NCBI GenBank assembly: GCA_028291455.1 | Contig: JAQGHY010000189.1 | Location: 1-46,591 of the forward strand | Direction of reading: 5' to 3' | From: Rubritepida sp. | GTDB lineage: Bacteria; Pseudomonadota; Alphaproteobacteria; Acetobacterales; Acetobacteraceae | Length of the DNA: 46,591 bases | Shown: piece by piece, positions 10,161-18,648 of the stretch | Position numbering within the stretch: the first letter of the stretch is position 1 | Layout: every line of letters starts with the position of its first letter | Position numbers and translations under genes: made by a program | Notes under the pieces: generated by a model | What the model was told of the DNA's origin: nothing | Database searches by the model: none | What the model saw: only the letters and a program-made list of their open reading frames with translations

Positions 10161-12454
10161 GGCTGCACCTGCGCGCCCAAGAAGGTCAAGAATCTGTCGG
10201 CCTTCGCCGAGTTGAGATCAACGAAGCTTTGATCCAACCACCAACCGTCTTGGCCGGCGCGGCGCTTCACCTCCTGAAAGTACTGGCCGTTGAACGTCGG
10301 CCGAAACATCCGGACTGTCAAAAAATTGGAGGGGTCGCCTGCCCACGGATCCATGATTTGACATCCCATGGCGGACCAAAGGCGTGGCTCGAGGACCATA
10401 TCGGGCTCGCCGTCGCTTAAGATCAGCCCGAAAGCGCCGGACGATAGATTCGCAGCCTCGGCCTCCCGAGGTATCGAGAAACGAAGGAAGGCCCAGCGCC
10501 CTTTTTCACTCACATTGATGAGGCGCATCGGGCCGATGGCGTGCCCGGCGTCGCGGCGCACACGGGTCGGCCGAGCAAGCTGGATCATCGTGTCCAACAA
10601 GCCTGCTCGGTTTTCGAGTAGTTCGAAGGCACGCAGCACGTTGAGGTCGCCGGCGTCAAGTGGGTTGAAGCTGGCCTGCAAGCGGAATGGCTGCTTGTTG
10701 AGCCGCAGCATAGGCGGTTCGGATGCGGCCACCCGACGCTGGTGCTCGATCCTTAACCAATCAGCGATCGATTGGCTCGCCGCCAGTCGAGCCGTTACGT
10801 CCTCCCGTATGGAGGCTGCATCTGGGCCGTGCCCCCGCCCTTCGCGTAGATGGCGGCTGACATCGAGCGCCAGCAAGGACGAAAATGGGCGCTCAAAATC
10901 CGGCGAGGGCGAGTAGGCCTCGGCGATCAAACCGGCGCGCTGGAGAGCGGCGGATACCTGACGGAGATCGTAGGAAACCGTCACGGGCAGCGAAAGAAGT
11001 TGTTCGACGACGCTTCGCAGTGCTGTCGCTGGAAGATGCTGCATCCCGCGAAATTCGGGTTCGGGAACCACCTCATCAGGGGGGAAGAGGCGGACCATGT
11101 GGAGTAGACCCATGCGGACGCGGGGGTCTTCCATGTGCCGCTTCACAGCATTCTGGATCGCGAGACCCTCGGTGGTCTCATACAGGAAAATATGAGCGTA
11201 CAGGCTCGCAGGATCTGTTGGATCGCCGATTGCCTCGTTATGGGCGTCGATTGCTTCCAGGTCGGCAACAAGGCGCCCGAAAACGGAGACCAGCGCGTTC
11301 GCCTCCGCGGCGTGATCCGCGGTCGGCATAATTTCGATGTGTTCGCGTGCTCCAGATGCATCGACGTACCGATAGCCGAGGGTCACCAGCGTGTCGTCGA
11401 CAGGGTCATTGTCGGCAACGAGATAGATCGCCGCATCGGATCGGGGCGGCATGAGAAAGCTTTGCGGTTCGGTGCCGGGTCGAACGATGTCGTCGCGGAG
11501 AGCTTGCGCCCGACTGACAAGTTGATCCGCCCGCCTAGAAAGGGACCAGCCGGCGCCGTCGATTCGGCCAACACCGGCGCCGAGATCGGCGAGCCCGGCC
11601 ACCGTGCCAATACCGATCGATAGCAGCGTTCGCTTGGCCTCGTGGCTAAGTCCGGCAACGGCAGAAACGTCGCGCGTCCGTGCCGATCGGTTCGGCCCAA
11701 CCGCCTCGATGCAGTGTGGCAGGTAAGAGCATTGCTCGCATTTGAAGTAGACGTGGAAGAACGTCTCGTCACGACCTCGGGCAACGACTTTGTCCGCAAT
11801 CGCCGGTAGCGTGGTTCGGCAGAAGTCATCGACCAGCCGAAGATACGGCTTGAGCACGAATTCTTCTGACGTCCATCGATCATCCTCGGCATCGCCGTCA
11901 TCTGGAATCCGCCAGATTTCGCCTATCGGCTCAACTGTCGCGTCGACGCCGAGTTCCGCCAGCATCGCGCGCAGCAGCATGGCGTAGAAGGCCACTTGCG
12001 TCTTATGAAAGGCGCGTGCGGCCCGGGTCGCCTTGATGTCGATGACTGTGAAGTGAAGTCCGGTTGACCGAACTTCACGCTGGATCAGATCGGCAAAGCT
12101 TCTACGCAGCTTGATGTCGGCCCCGCCGAGGAAGGCCGGCTTGCCGCGGGGACGCAGATTCACCTGCGCTGCGAAGGTCGCTGTGCCCTGCCCCTTGAGA
12201 AAGGCAACAGCTTGACGTTCGAGCAGTCCCTGTTCGCCAGGAGCGGGACGAAGCACGCCGATTTCGCGAGCGAGTCTGGTTACGACCCGATCTTCGAAAA
12301 CGACACCCAGGGTCGCCCAAGGTTGCTCGCGCTGATCCTTGGCGACCGGGATGGAGGCGAGTTCGGTGGGATCCATAATCTCGTAGCGGGTCTTCCGCTC
12401 GCAACGATATTGGAACCAGGATTTGATAGTCGAACCACTCAGGCCAGAAGCCAT
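10157..12454 (-). CDS. Cas4/TM0106-like PD-(D/E)XK nuclease with Fe-S cluster
   Basis: The 765-residue protein matches the layout of TM0106-type RecB-like nucleases. An N-terminal Cys (C18) and C239, C242, C248 form the four-cysteine set expected for a 4Fe-4S cluster, as in Cas4, AddB and Dna2. The nuclease core shows D113 (GGAD), D139-I-K141 and Q153 followed by a helix ending in Tyr (the QhxxY motif). A helix-hairpin-helix-like segment follows at about 265-292. Then comes a region starting IYLVADNDP (343-351), which sits where related proteins have an RNase H/DnaQ-like exonuclease fold; its acidic residues look altered. The gene is first of a two-gene unit and its TGA overlaps the helicase ATG. 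In many bacteria this nuclease and a Dna2-like helicase are one polypeptide, so the pair here looks like a split version. The start is ATG, with no strong ribosome binding site. Confidence 0.85.
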   Translation of the reverse strand: MASGLSGSTIKSWFQYRCERKTRYEIMDPTELASIPVAKDQREQPWATLGVVFEDRVVTRLAREIGVLRPAPGEQGLLERQAVAFLKGQGTATFAAQVNLRPRGKPAFLGGADIKLRRSFADLIQREVRSTGLHFTVIDIKATRAARAFHKTQVAFYAMLLRAMLAELGVDATVEPIGEIWRIPDDGDAEDDRWTSEEFVLKPYLRLVDDFCRTTLPAIADKVVARGRDETFFHVYFKCEQCSYLPHCIEAVGPNRSARTRDVSAVAGLSHEAKRTLLSIGIGTVAGLADLGAGVGRIDGAGWSLSRRADQLVSRAQALRDDIVRPGTEPQSFLMPPRSDAAIYLVADNDPVDDTLVTLGYRYVDASGAREHIEIMPTADHAAEANALVSVFGRLVADLEAIDAHNEAIGDPTDPASLYAHIFLYETTEGLAIQNAVKRHMEDPRVRMGLLHMVRLFPPDEVVPEPEFRGMQHLPATALRSVVEQLLSLPVTVSYDLRQVSAALQRAGLIAEAYSPSPDFERPFSSLLALDVSRHLREGRGHGPDAASIREDVTARLAASQSIADWLRIEHQRRVAASEPPMLRLNKQPFRLQASFNPLDAGDLNVLRAFELLENRAGLLDTMIQLARPTRVRRDAGHAIGPMRLINVSEKGRWAFLRFSIPREAEAANLSSGAFGLILSDGEPDMVLEPRLWSAMGCQIMDPWAGDPSNFLTVRMFRPTFNGQYFQEVKRRAGQDGWWLDQSFVDLNSAKADRFLTFLGAQVQP

Positions 12455-12491
12455 GGCATCCTCTTGCCACCAGATGCCCGGTCAGTGTTGT

Positions 12492-12504
12492 GCCACGTCG
12501 TGGC
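12492..12504. promoter_or_regulatory. 13-bp perfect palindrome upstream of nuclease-helicase unit
   Basis: The sequence is GCCACG-T-CGTGGC, a perfect dyad around one central base, 38 bp upstream of the nuclease ATG. Its position in the leader suggests a regulator binding site or a small hairpin in the 5' untranslated region. No regulator gene is visible in the window. Confidence 0.35.
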
Positions 12505-12511
12505 CTGCCCT

Positions 12512-12537
12512 ATTAGGTGGTCCGGAGTGAACCTAAT
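12512..12537. promoter_or_regulatory. 7-bp inverted repeat, candidate operator of nuclease-helicase unit
   Basis: ATTAGGT (12512-12518) and ACCTAAT (12531-12537) are perfect inverted arms separated by 12 bp, about 58-83 bp upstream of the nuclease start. The centre-to-centre spacing of 19 bp is close to two helical turns, as for a dimeric repressor. AT-rich arms in an otherwise GC-rich leader also fit a promoter core. The function is inferred from position and symmetry only. Confidence 0.35.
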
Positions 12538-12882
12538 GCATGATCGCCTGTCTGTCATATCGGACGTTGCGGCTGCGGCGGGTGTGGCCTGTATCGCTGT
12601 CACCGCGATCGCCAGCAGACGCCGCGCCATCGCTGCTTCCAGCGTCCGCTCAACATCATCGAATCAAAGCCGCGGCGTCGGATCAACCCAACCACGCACT
12701 GTCTCATTGGCGGATGCTGGAATCGAGGAACAGCCGCACGTTGCGGATATCCCAATTGTGCGATTCAGCGCCCACAACGACGAGGCCCTGGCTGCCCGTT
12801 CAGCACATCGGGTGCTTCTTGCGCGATATGCGCGCGATACGGCAATCGTATACAGCACCATCGGCTATGCAATTGATAAGAT

Positions 12883-12959
<77 letters not shown>

Positions 12960-13224
12960 ACGCCGAAGCCTAGGTAGCGCAAGAGTTCTGCCCAGGGAAG
13001 GCCCGCTCACTGGTGTCAGGCACCATTTGAGCGGCCTGGCGCCTCGCCCATTTCGACGGCGCGACTTGCTGGTCCACGGCTTCCGTGCACAGCCGTTCCA
13101 TCTCATCGCCCGAGCTTTTTGCACCACCCGGCGGCGGAATGGACGCAGGCGCCCCCGGCATATGAGTTTGGTTGCCGGTGCATCGCCCCTCGTTCAGGCT
13201 GCCCACGAAGAACCAGGAGCCCGC

Positions 13225-14196
13225 ATGAACACTCCAAACGATTGGCCGCGCCCCGTGGATGGCCTGATTACCCCCCGCTTTGCAGGCCCCGCGACCTTCA
13301 TGCGCCTGCCCCTGCGCGACAGCGCCGAGGACGTCGACATCGCGCTGCTCGGCATTCCCTTCGACGGCGCGGTCACCAACCGCCCGGGCACGCGCCACGG
13401 CCCCCGTGCCCTGCGCGAGGCTTCGACGCTCATGCGCCGCGTGCATCCGGTGAGCCTGATCGAGCCCTATACCCTCTGCCGCGTCGCCGATCTCGGCGAT
13501 TCCGAGACCAATCCAGTCGACGTGATGGGGACGCTCGCCCTCGTCGAGGCGCGGGTCGCTTCGATCCGCGCCACCGGCGCCTGGACACTCGCCGGCGGCG
13601 GCGACCACCTGATGTCCTTGCCCATCCTGCGCGGCATCATCCGCGCGAAGCTGGGGCTGGCGCCACTCGGCATGGTTCATTTCGACGCCCATTCGGATAC
13701 CGCCGACACCAATTTCGGCGGCAGCCGCTTCACCCACGGCACCCCCTTCCGCCGCGCGATCGAGGAAGGCCTGTTGGATCCGAAGCGCATCGTGCAGATC
13801 GGCATCCGCGGCTCGCTTTACGAGAAGGACGACATGGCGTGGGCGCAGGAGGCCGGCATCCGGATCATCCGTATCGAGGAATGCGAAGAGCTGGGTCCCG
13901 ACGGCGTCGCAGCCGAGGCGCGCCGCGTGGTCGGCAAGGGCCCGGCCTACCTCACCTTTGACATCGACAGCCTCGATCCGGCCTTCGCTCCCGGCACCGG
14001 CACTCCTGAGGTCGGTGGGCTCACCCCCCGTGAGGCCATGCGCATGCTGCGCGGCCTGCGCGGGCTCCAGTTCATCGGGGCGGATGTGGTGGAGGTCTCG
14101 CCGCCCTTCGATCCCGGCGGCAATACCGCCATGGTCGGCGCCACCATGATGTTCGAGATTCTGTGCCTTCTGGCCGAGGCGCGGGCCAGTCGATAA
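13225..14196 (+). CDS. Agmatinase-family ureohydrolase
   Basis: The 323-residue protein belongs to the arginase/agmatinase superfamily, which hydrolyses guanidino compounds to urea and an amine at a two-manganese centre. All metal-binding motifs are present in order: GGGDH, then FDAHSDT, then FDIDSLDPAFAPG followed by GTPEVGG. The ATG at 13225 has AGGAG at 13215-13219; the frame opens further upstream but those codons look non-coding. The substrate cannot be read from sequence: agmatine, guanidinobutyrate, guanidinopropionate and free guanidine hydrolases share these motifs. A peptide/opine-type ABC importer lies downstream on the same strand, beyond one intervening gene, which may hint at an imported guanidino compound. 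No nickel-insertion genes are beside it. Confidence 0.9.
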   Translation: MNTPNDWPRPVDGLITPRFAGPATFMRLPLRDSAEDVDIALLGIPFDGAVTNRPGTRHGPRALREASTLMRRVHPVSLIEPYTLCRVADLGDSETNPVDVMGTLALVEARVASIRATGAWTLAGGGDHLMSLPILRGIIRAKLGLAPLGMVHFDAHSDTADTNFGGSRFTHGTPFRRAIEEGLLDPKRIVQIGIRGSLYEKDDMAWAQEAGIRIIRIEECEELGPDGVAAEARRVVGKGPAYLTFDIDSLDPAFAPGTGTPEVGGLTPREAMRMLRGLRGLQFIGADVVEVSPPFDPGGNTAMVGATMMFEILCLLAEARASR

Positions 14197-14240
14197 CCTG
14201 CAGGGAAGGGATTGAAAGCGCGCCCATAACCCGCGACATT

Positions 14241-15002
14241 ATGCAGGTGCAAAGCCGCACCCGACGCCCGCAGTTCTTCTACACCACAACGCCCCTCCCC
14301 TGCCCTTATCTGGCGGGACGGACGGAGAGGAAGATTGTGACCGAGCTCACGGGCCCGGATTCGGAGGCGCTGCACGACCGGCTTTCACGCGCCGGCTTCC
14401 GCCGCAGCCACAATATCGCCTATTCGCCGGTCTGCCCCGGCTGCCGCGCCTGCATCCCGATCCGGGTGCGTGCGGCCGATTTCGTGGCCAACCGCACCCA
14501 GCGCAAGATCCTGTCCCGCAATGCCGACCTCGAGGTCCGTGCGACCCCCGCCCGCGCCACGGCCGAGCAGTTCGCGCTGTTCCAGCACTACCAGCAGACC
14601 CGCCACCCCGGGGGCGACATGGCCGCGATGGGTTTCTACGACTACCGCGCCATGGTCGAGGACACGCCGATCACCACCGGCATCGTCGAATTCCGCGATG
14701 CCGCGGGCAAGCTGCTGGGCGGCTGCCTGACCGACTGGCTCTCGGACGGGCTCTCGGCCGTCTACAGCTTCTTCGCCCCCGAAGAGGACCGGCGCAGCCT
14801 TGGCGCCTTTGCCGTGATGTGGCTGATCGCCGAAGCGAACCGCATCGAGCTGCCCTATGTCTATCTCGGCTATTGGGTCCCGGAGAGCCGGAAGATGTCC
14901 TACAAGGCCGGTTATCGCCCCGCCGAAGTGCTGATCCAGGGCAGTTGGCGCCCCCTCGGCGAAGAAGTGCCCGTGAACGGCGAGACCGTCAGCGCAGGCT
15001 GA
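14241..15002 (+). CDS. bpt: Aspartate/glutamate leucyltransferase Bpt
   Basis: The 253-residue protein is a bacterial member of the arginyl-tRNA-protein transferase family (ATE/Bpt). It moves leucine from Leu-tRNA to proteins with N-terminal Asp or Glu, marking them for ClpS/ClpAP degradation. Visible hallmarks are the N-terminal PCPYL motif, the Cys group CPGCRAC, and the C-terminal block containing YLGYWV and KMSYK. The ATG at 14241 gives the normal family length of about 250 residues, although no strong ribosome binding site precedes it; upstream codons in this frame overlap the ureohydrolase gene. It is 44 bp from that gene and may share its transcript. A role in a common pathway with its neighbours is not evident. 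Confidence 0.92.
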   Translation: MQVQSRTRRPQFFYTTTPLPCPYLAGRTERKIVTELTGPDSEALHDRLSRAGFRRSHNIAYSPVCPGCRACIPIRVRAADFVANRTQRKILSRNADLEVRATPARATAEQFALFQHYQQTRHPGGDMAAMGFYDYRAMVEDTPITTGIVEFRDAAGKLLGGCLTDWLSDGLSAVYSFFAPEEDRRSLGAFAVMWLIAEANRIELPYVYLGYWVPESRKMSYKAGYRPAEVLIQGSWRPLGEEVPVNGETVSAG

Positions 15003-15097
15003 GCCGCTTTCCGCTTCCCACCCGCCCCCGCAACGACCTAGCATCCCTGCGAATTGCACGGTCCTGGCAAAAGGATCGGCAACGGGGGATAAACACC

Positions 15098-16711
15098 ATG
15101 AGCGTCACGTCACTCTCAAGGCGGCATCTGGCGCGCCTTCTCGGAGCCAGTGCGGCCGCCTTGCCGTTCCTATCGGGCGGCAATGCGCTGGCGCAGGCGC
15201 GGGGCAATACCCTCGTCATCGGCCTCGACATCTCCGACACCATCACCTTCGATCCGGTGCGGCAGGCGCAGTACACGCCGCCGATGACGCTGGCCGCTTG
15301 CTACGACAGCCTGATGACGCTGGAGGCGAACGACCTCATCAACCCCAAGCCATCCCTCGCCACCGCCTGGGCACGGACGCCGGACGGCAATGGCTGGCGC
15401 TTTACCTTGCGGCGCGATGTGCGGTTCGCCAGCGACGCGACGTTGACGGCGGAGGATGTAAAGTTCTCCTTCGACCGTATCCTCGGCATGCAGGAACAGA
15501 CGCAGCAATACATCAAGGCCGTCGATCGCGTGGAAGTGGTGGACGCCCATACGGTAGACTTCATCCTGAACTCCCCCAACGCGCCGGTGCTGCCGATCTT
15601 CTGCAACCCCGGTTGCGGCATCACCGAGAAGGCCGTGCTAATGCGCCAAGGCGCCACCTTCGGCCCCGGCGCCAAAGACACCGACCGCGCGACGGAATGG
15701 CTGAACAACAACTCCGCCGGCACCGGGCCTTACCGCCTCGGGCGCTGGGAGCGGAACGGCCAGATCCAGCTTCTGCGCAACCCCAACTACTGGGGCACGG
15801 CGCCAGCCTTCGAGCGCGTCATCATCCGCCATCTGTCGGATAGCGCTGCGCAGCTGCTGGCAGTGAGGCGCGGCGACGTGCACGCGGCCTTCAACCTGAT
15901 CCCGGAGCAGATGGCGACACTGCGCAGCGATCCGAACGTGCGCGTGGAGCGGCTGCCCAGTCTCGACTTCGTCTACATGGCCGTCACGCAGAACCCGGCC
16001 GCCAATCCTGTGCTGGCGAAGAAGGAGGCGCGGCACGCGATCGGTCACGCCATCGACTATGACGGCATCCTCAACAACCTGCTTGGCGGCGTCGCGCTGC
16101 GGCCGGCGCATTTCCTGCCAATCGGCGTGAACGGGAGCACCGAGCAAATCGCGCGGCAGGTCGGCTTCAGCCAGAACCTCGACCGGTCGCGGCAGTTGCT
16201 GCAGCAGGCCGGCGTGCCTGATGGCTTCGAGATGGAAATCGCATACGGCAACGCGGCGGTCGCCGGTATTTCCTACCAGGTGCTGGGCCAGAAGCTGCAG
16301 GCCGATCTTGGACGCGTCGGCATCCGCGTGCGGCTCAATCCGATGGACCAGGTGAACATCCGCACCGTCTATACCCAGGGCCGCGAGGCCGGCGGCGTGC
16401 TGACCTTCTGGAACCCGCCCGCCGTCTGCAACGACCTCTGGGCGAGCGCAGTGGTGGAGCGCGTTGCGCGGCGCGTCCATTGGACCGTTCCGCCGGAAGT
16501 GACTGCTCTCGTGAAGCAGGCTTCGGAGGAGCAGGACCTCGACACGGCGGCCAGTCTCTGGGTGGAATGGCAGCGGCGCATGGTGGATGAGGCGCATCAC
16601 TTCATCCTGTTCCAGCCGATCTACCAGATCGCCGTGCGCAACAGCCTCCGTGATTTCCCGCTGACGGCGGCCGGTTGGCAGCTCGAGATGGCGCATATCA
16701 AACCGGCCTGA
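15098..16711 (+). CDS. ABC transporter periplasmic binding protein, peptide/opine type
   Basis: The 537-residue protein is an SBP family 5 (DppA/OppA-like) extracytoplasmic solute-binding protein. The N-terminus has a Tat-like signal, SRRHLARLL followed by a hydrophobic run and ALAQA, cleaved near residue 30. The mature part shows family features: a start strand with LVIGLDISD, the PSLATAW and LRRDVRF blocks, EDVKFSFDR and GTGPYRL. The ATG at 15098 follows a GGGGGA ribosome binding site; the frame extends upstream into bpt but without a signal peptide. It begins the four-gene importer cluster. Family 5 proteins bind di- and oligopeptides, opines, nickel or glutathione, and the ligand here is unknown. 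Confidence 0.93.
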   Translation: MSVTSLSRRHLARLLGASAAALPFLSGGNALAQARGNTLVIGLDISDTITFDPVRQAQYTPPMTLAACYDSLMTLEANDLINPKPSLATAWARTPDGNGWRFTLRRDVRFASDATLTAEDVKFSFDRILGMQEQTQQYIKAVDRVEVVDAHTVDFILNSPNAPVLPIFCNPGCGITEKAVLMRQGATFGPGAKDTDRATEWLNNNSAGTGPYRLGRWERNGQIQLLRNPNYWGTAPAFERVIIRHLSDSAAQLLAVRRGDVHAAFNLIPEQMATLRSDPNVRVERLPSLDFVYMAVTQNPAANPVLAKKEARHAIGHAIDYDGILNNLLGGVALRPAHFLPIGVNGSTEQIARQVGFSQNLDRSRQLLQQAGVPDGFEMEIAYGNAAVAGISYQVLGQKLQADLGRVGIRVRLNPMDQVNIRTVYTQGREAGGVLTFWNPPAVCNDLWASAVVERVARRVHWTVPPEVTALVKQASEEQDLDTAASLWVEWQRRMVDEAHHFILFQPIYQIAVRNSLRDFPLTAAGWQLEMAHIKPA

Positions 16712-16780
16712 TGCCGCTCTTGTTGATCGTCGCAGTCCATCCGGCGCAGGATCGCCGCAACGAAGGGAGACCACGTCCAA

Positions 16781-17791
16781 TTGCCGCGATACATCGCGAC
16801 CCGATTGCTGTCCGCCATCGCGATGGCGCTGCTTGCCAGCCTGGTGGTCTTCCTCATCTCCGCGCTGGTGCCCGGCGATCCCGTGCTGGCGCAGATGGGC
16901 GACATCGCCGCTTCCAACCCGGCGACGGTGCTGGAATGGCGCGCGAAATGGGGCCTGGATCTGCCGCTGTGGGAGCGCTACGGCATCTTCCTCCGTGGGC
17001 TGGTCCACGGTGATCTCGGCATCTCCATCGCCACCCGCCGGCCGGTGCTGGACGACATCGTGCAATACGCGCCGGCGACCGTGGAGCTCGCGACCATCGC
17101 ATTCCTGATGGCGATCGGCATCGGCATTCCACTTGGCATCGCCGCGGCGGTCTGGCGCGACAGCTGGGTCGATTCGGCGGCGCGGGCGATCTCGCTGCTG
17201 GGCGTATCGGCGCCGACCTTCTGGCTCGCCTTCATCATGCTGGCGATCTTCTACGGCTGGCTCGGCTGGGCGCCGGGGCCGGGTCGCATCGACCCCATCG
17301 CCTTCCCGCCAGATGGGGCAACCGGCCTTTTCCTGCTGGATACGGCGATGGCTGGCGATTGGGAGGCCTGGTGGGATGCGGCGGCGCATCTCGTCCTGCC
17401 CGCCACCGTGTTGGCGGCGGCCACCATCGGGCTGATCACCCGCACCACGCGCGCCGCGATGCTCGACAGCCTGGGCCAGGATTACGTGCGCGTCGCCCGC
17501 GCCAAGGGCCTGCGCGCGCGGGTTGTCGTGCTGCGCCACGCGCTGCCGAATGCGCTGGTGCCGGTGGTGACACTGGGGGGTCTCGCCTATGCCAACCTGC
17601 TCGCTGGCGCGGTGATGACGGAGACGGTGTTCTCCTGGCCCGGCCTCGGCCGCTACACCTTCCGGTCCGCCGCCGCGCTCGATTTCCCGGCTATCATGGG
17701 CATCACGCTGGTGGTCTCGGCCACCTATCTGATGGTGAACCTGCTCGTCGATCTCTCCTACGCAGCGCTCGATCCGAGAGTGCGGCGATGA
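16781..17791 (+). CDS. ABC transporter permease, DppB/OppB type
   Basis: The 336-residue inner-membrane protein has about six transmembrane segments and the permease signature EAA-like loop near residues 235-255 (RVARAKGLRARVVVLRHALP), which contacts the ATPase. The N-terminal RYIATRLLSAIA start and the VPGDP motif after the first membrane helix are typical of DppB. It uses TTG at 16781, with AGGGAGA (16763-16769) upstream; no ATG or GTG in a suitable place precedes the conserved N-terminus. Its TGA overlaps the next gene's ATG, so the two permeases are translated together. Confidence 0.92.
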   Translation: MPRYIATRLLSAIAMALLASLVVFLISALVPGDPVLAQMGDIAASNPATVLEWRAKWGLDLPLWERYGIFLRGLVHGDLGISIATRRPVLDDIVQYAPATVELATIAFLMAIGIGIPLGIAAAVWRDSWVDSAARAISLLGVSAPTFWLAFIMLAIFYGWLGWAPGPGRIDPIAFPPDGATGLFLLDTAMAGDWEAWWDAAAHLVLPATVLAAATIGLITRTTRAAMLDSLGQDYVRVARAKGLRARVVVLRHALPNALVPVVTLGGLAYANLLAGAVMTETVFSWPGLGRYTFRSAAALDFPAIMGITLVVSATYLMVNLLVDLSYAALDPRVRR

Positions 17792-18648
17792 GCGCGGCCA
17801 TTGCCATGCCGGTCGCGCGGCCGCGCTGGCGGCGGCTGCTGCGGCGGTACGGCCCGGCCTGGGCGGGGGGCGTCATCGTCCTCGCCTGGCTGCTGATCGC
17901 CGTCTTCGCGCCGCTGATCGTGCCCTACCCGCCGGATGCGCAGGATATCGTCAACCGCCTTGCTCCACCCTCGGCCGAGCACTGGCTGGGCACGGACGTG
18001 CTTGGGCGCGACGTCTTCTCGCGCCTGCTCTTCGGCTCACGGCTGTCGCTCCTGGCGGGGTTTTCCGTGGTGCTGCTGGGCGCGGCGATCGGTGTCACTG
18101 TCGGTATCGTCGCCGCCTGGTCCCGCGGCTTCGTGGACGAGGCACTGATGCGCTTCACCGACCTCGTGCTTTGCTTCCCGCCGATCATCCTGGCGCTCGC
18201 CATCGCCGCCGCGCTGGGCATCGGCAGCACCAACACGATCCTGGCGATGCTGGTCGTGTGGTGGCCGAAATTCGCGCGGCTCGCCCGCGCCCTGGCACTG
18301 GTGCAGCGCAGCCAGGAGTACGTGGAGGCCGCGACGGTGCTGGGTATGCGCCCGGTCCGCATCCTCGGACGCCACATCCTGCCGAACACGCTGGGCCCGC
18401 TGGCAGTGCTGGTCACGCTCGATCTCGGCATTGCCATCCTGACCTTCGCCGGCCTCTCCTTTCTCGGCCTCGGCGTGGTGCCGCCGACACCGGAATGGGG
18501 CTCCATGGTCGCCGAAGGACGTGAGCTGGTGGAGCAATGGTGGGTCGCGGCCTTCCCCGGCTTCGCGATCCTGACGGTGGTGGTCGGCTTCAACTTCCTC
18601 GGCGACGGGCTGCGCGACTGGCTCGACCCGAAGACCCGCTCACGGTGA
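17788..18648 (+). CDS. ABC transporter permease, DppC/OppC type
   Basis: The 286-residue inner-membrane protein is the second permease. It has the DppC hallmarks: an N-terminal membrane helix, then HWLGTDVLGRDVFSRLLFGSR (given as the GTD-x-LGRD box near residues 69-76), and a coupling loop with EAATVLG and HILPN. About six membrane segments are visible. The start ATG overlaps the stop of the upstream permease (ATGA) and its own TGA overlaps the GTG of the ATPase gene (GTGA), so translation is coupled through the operon. Reading starts upstream of 17788 would be antisense-like shadow and were ignored. Confidence 0.92.
   Translation: MSAAIAMPVARPRWRRLLRRYGPAWAGGVIVLAWLLIAVFAPLIVPYPPDAQDIVNRLAPPSAEHWLGTDVLGRDVFSRLLFGSRLSLLAGFSVVLLGAAIGVTVGIVAAWSRGFVDEALMRFTDLVLCFPPIILALAIAAALGIGSTNTILAMLVVWWPKFARLARALALVQRSQEYVEAATVLGMRPVRILGRHILPNTLGPLAVLVTLDLGIAILTFAGLSFLGLGVVPPTPEWGSMVAEGRELVEQWWVAAFPGFAILTVVVGFNFLGDGLRDWLDPKTRSR

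Larger units (their letters stand above)
12455..12882 (-). other. 428-bp intergenic stretch between nuclease gene and tRNA-Arg
   Basis: No convincing gene is present on either strand; the short open frames have unrelated compositions and those reaching the tRNA simply read through it. I looked for a tyrosine recombinase fragment, as expected beside a tRNA 3' end, and found none. The segment next to the nuclease gene carries two inverted repeats (separate entries) and must contain the promoter of the nuclease-helicase unit. A possible -10 box TAATAG (minus strand) overlaps the larger repeat. Confidence 0.6.

Noticed and set aside
1-12454. Direct naming of the system as DISARM, Druantia, Dpd or BREX
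   Set aside because: Only individual components resemble those systems; hallmark genes of each are absent from the window and the left side is cut off.
12455-12882. Remnant integrase beside the tRNA gene
   Set aside because: I read all frames of the gap and found no tyrosine recombinase blocks such as the R-H-x-x-R-H-Y pattern.
12970-13101. Short minus-strand frame (43 codons) between the tRNA and the ureohydrolase gene
   Set aside because: No recognised family and no clear ribosome binding site; left as unassigned intergenic DNA.
15638-17539. Minus-strand open frame of 633 codons under the ABC importer
   Set aside because: Antisense shadow of the binding protein and first permease, rich in Arg, His and Gly, with no recognisable family.
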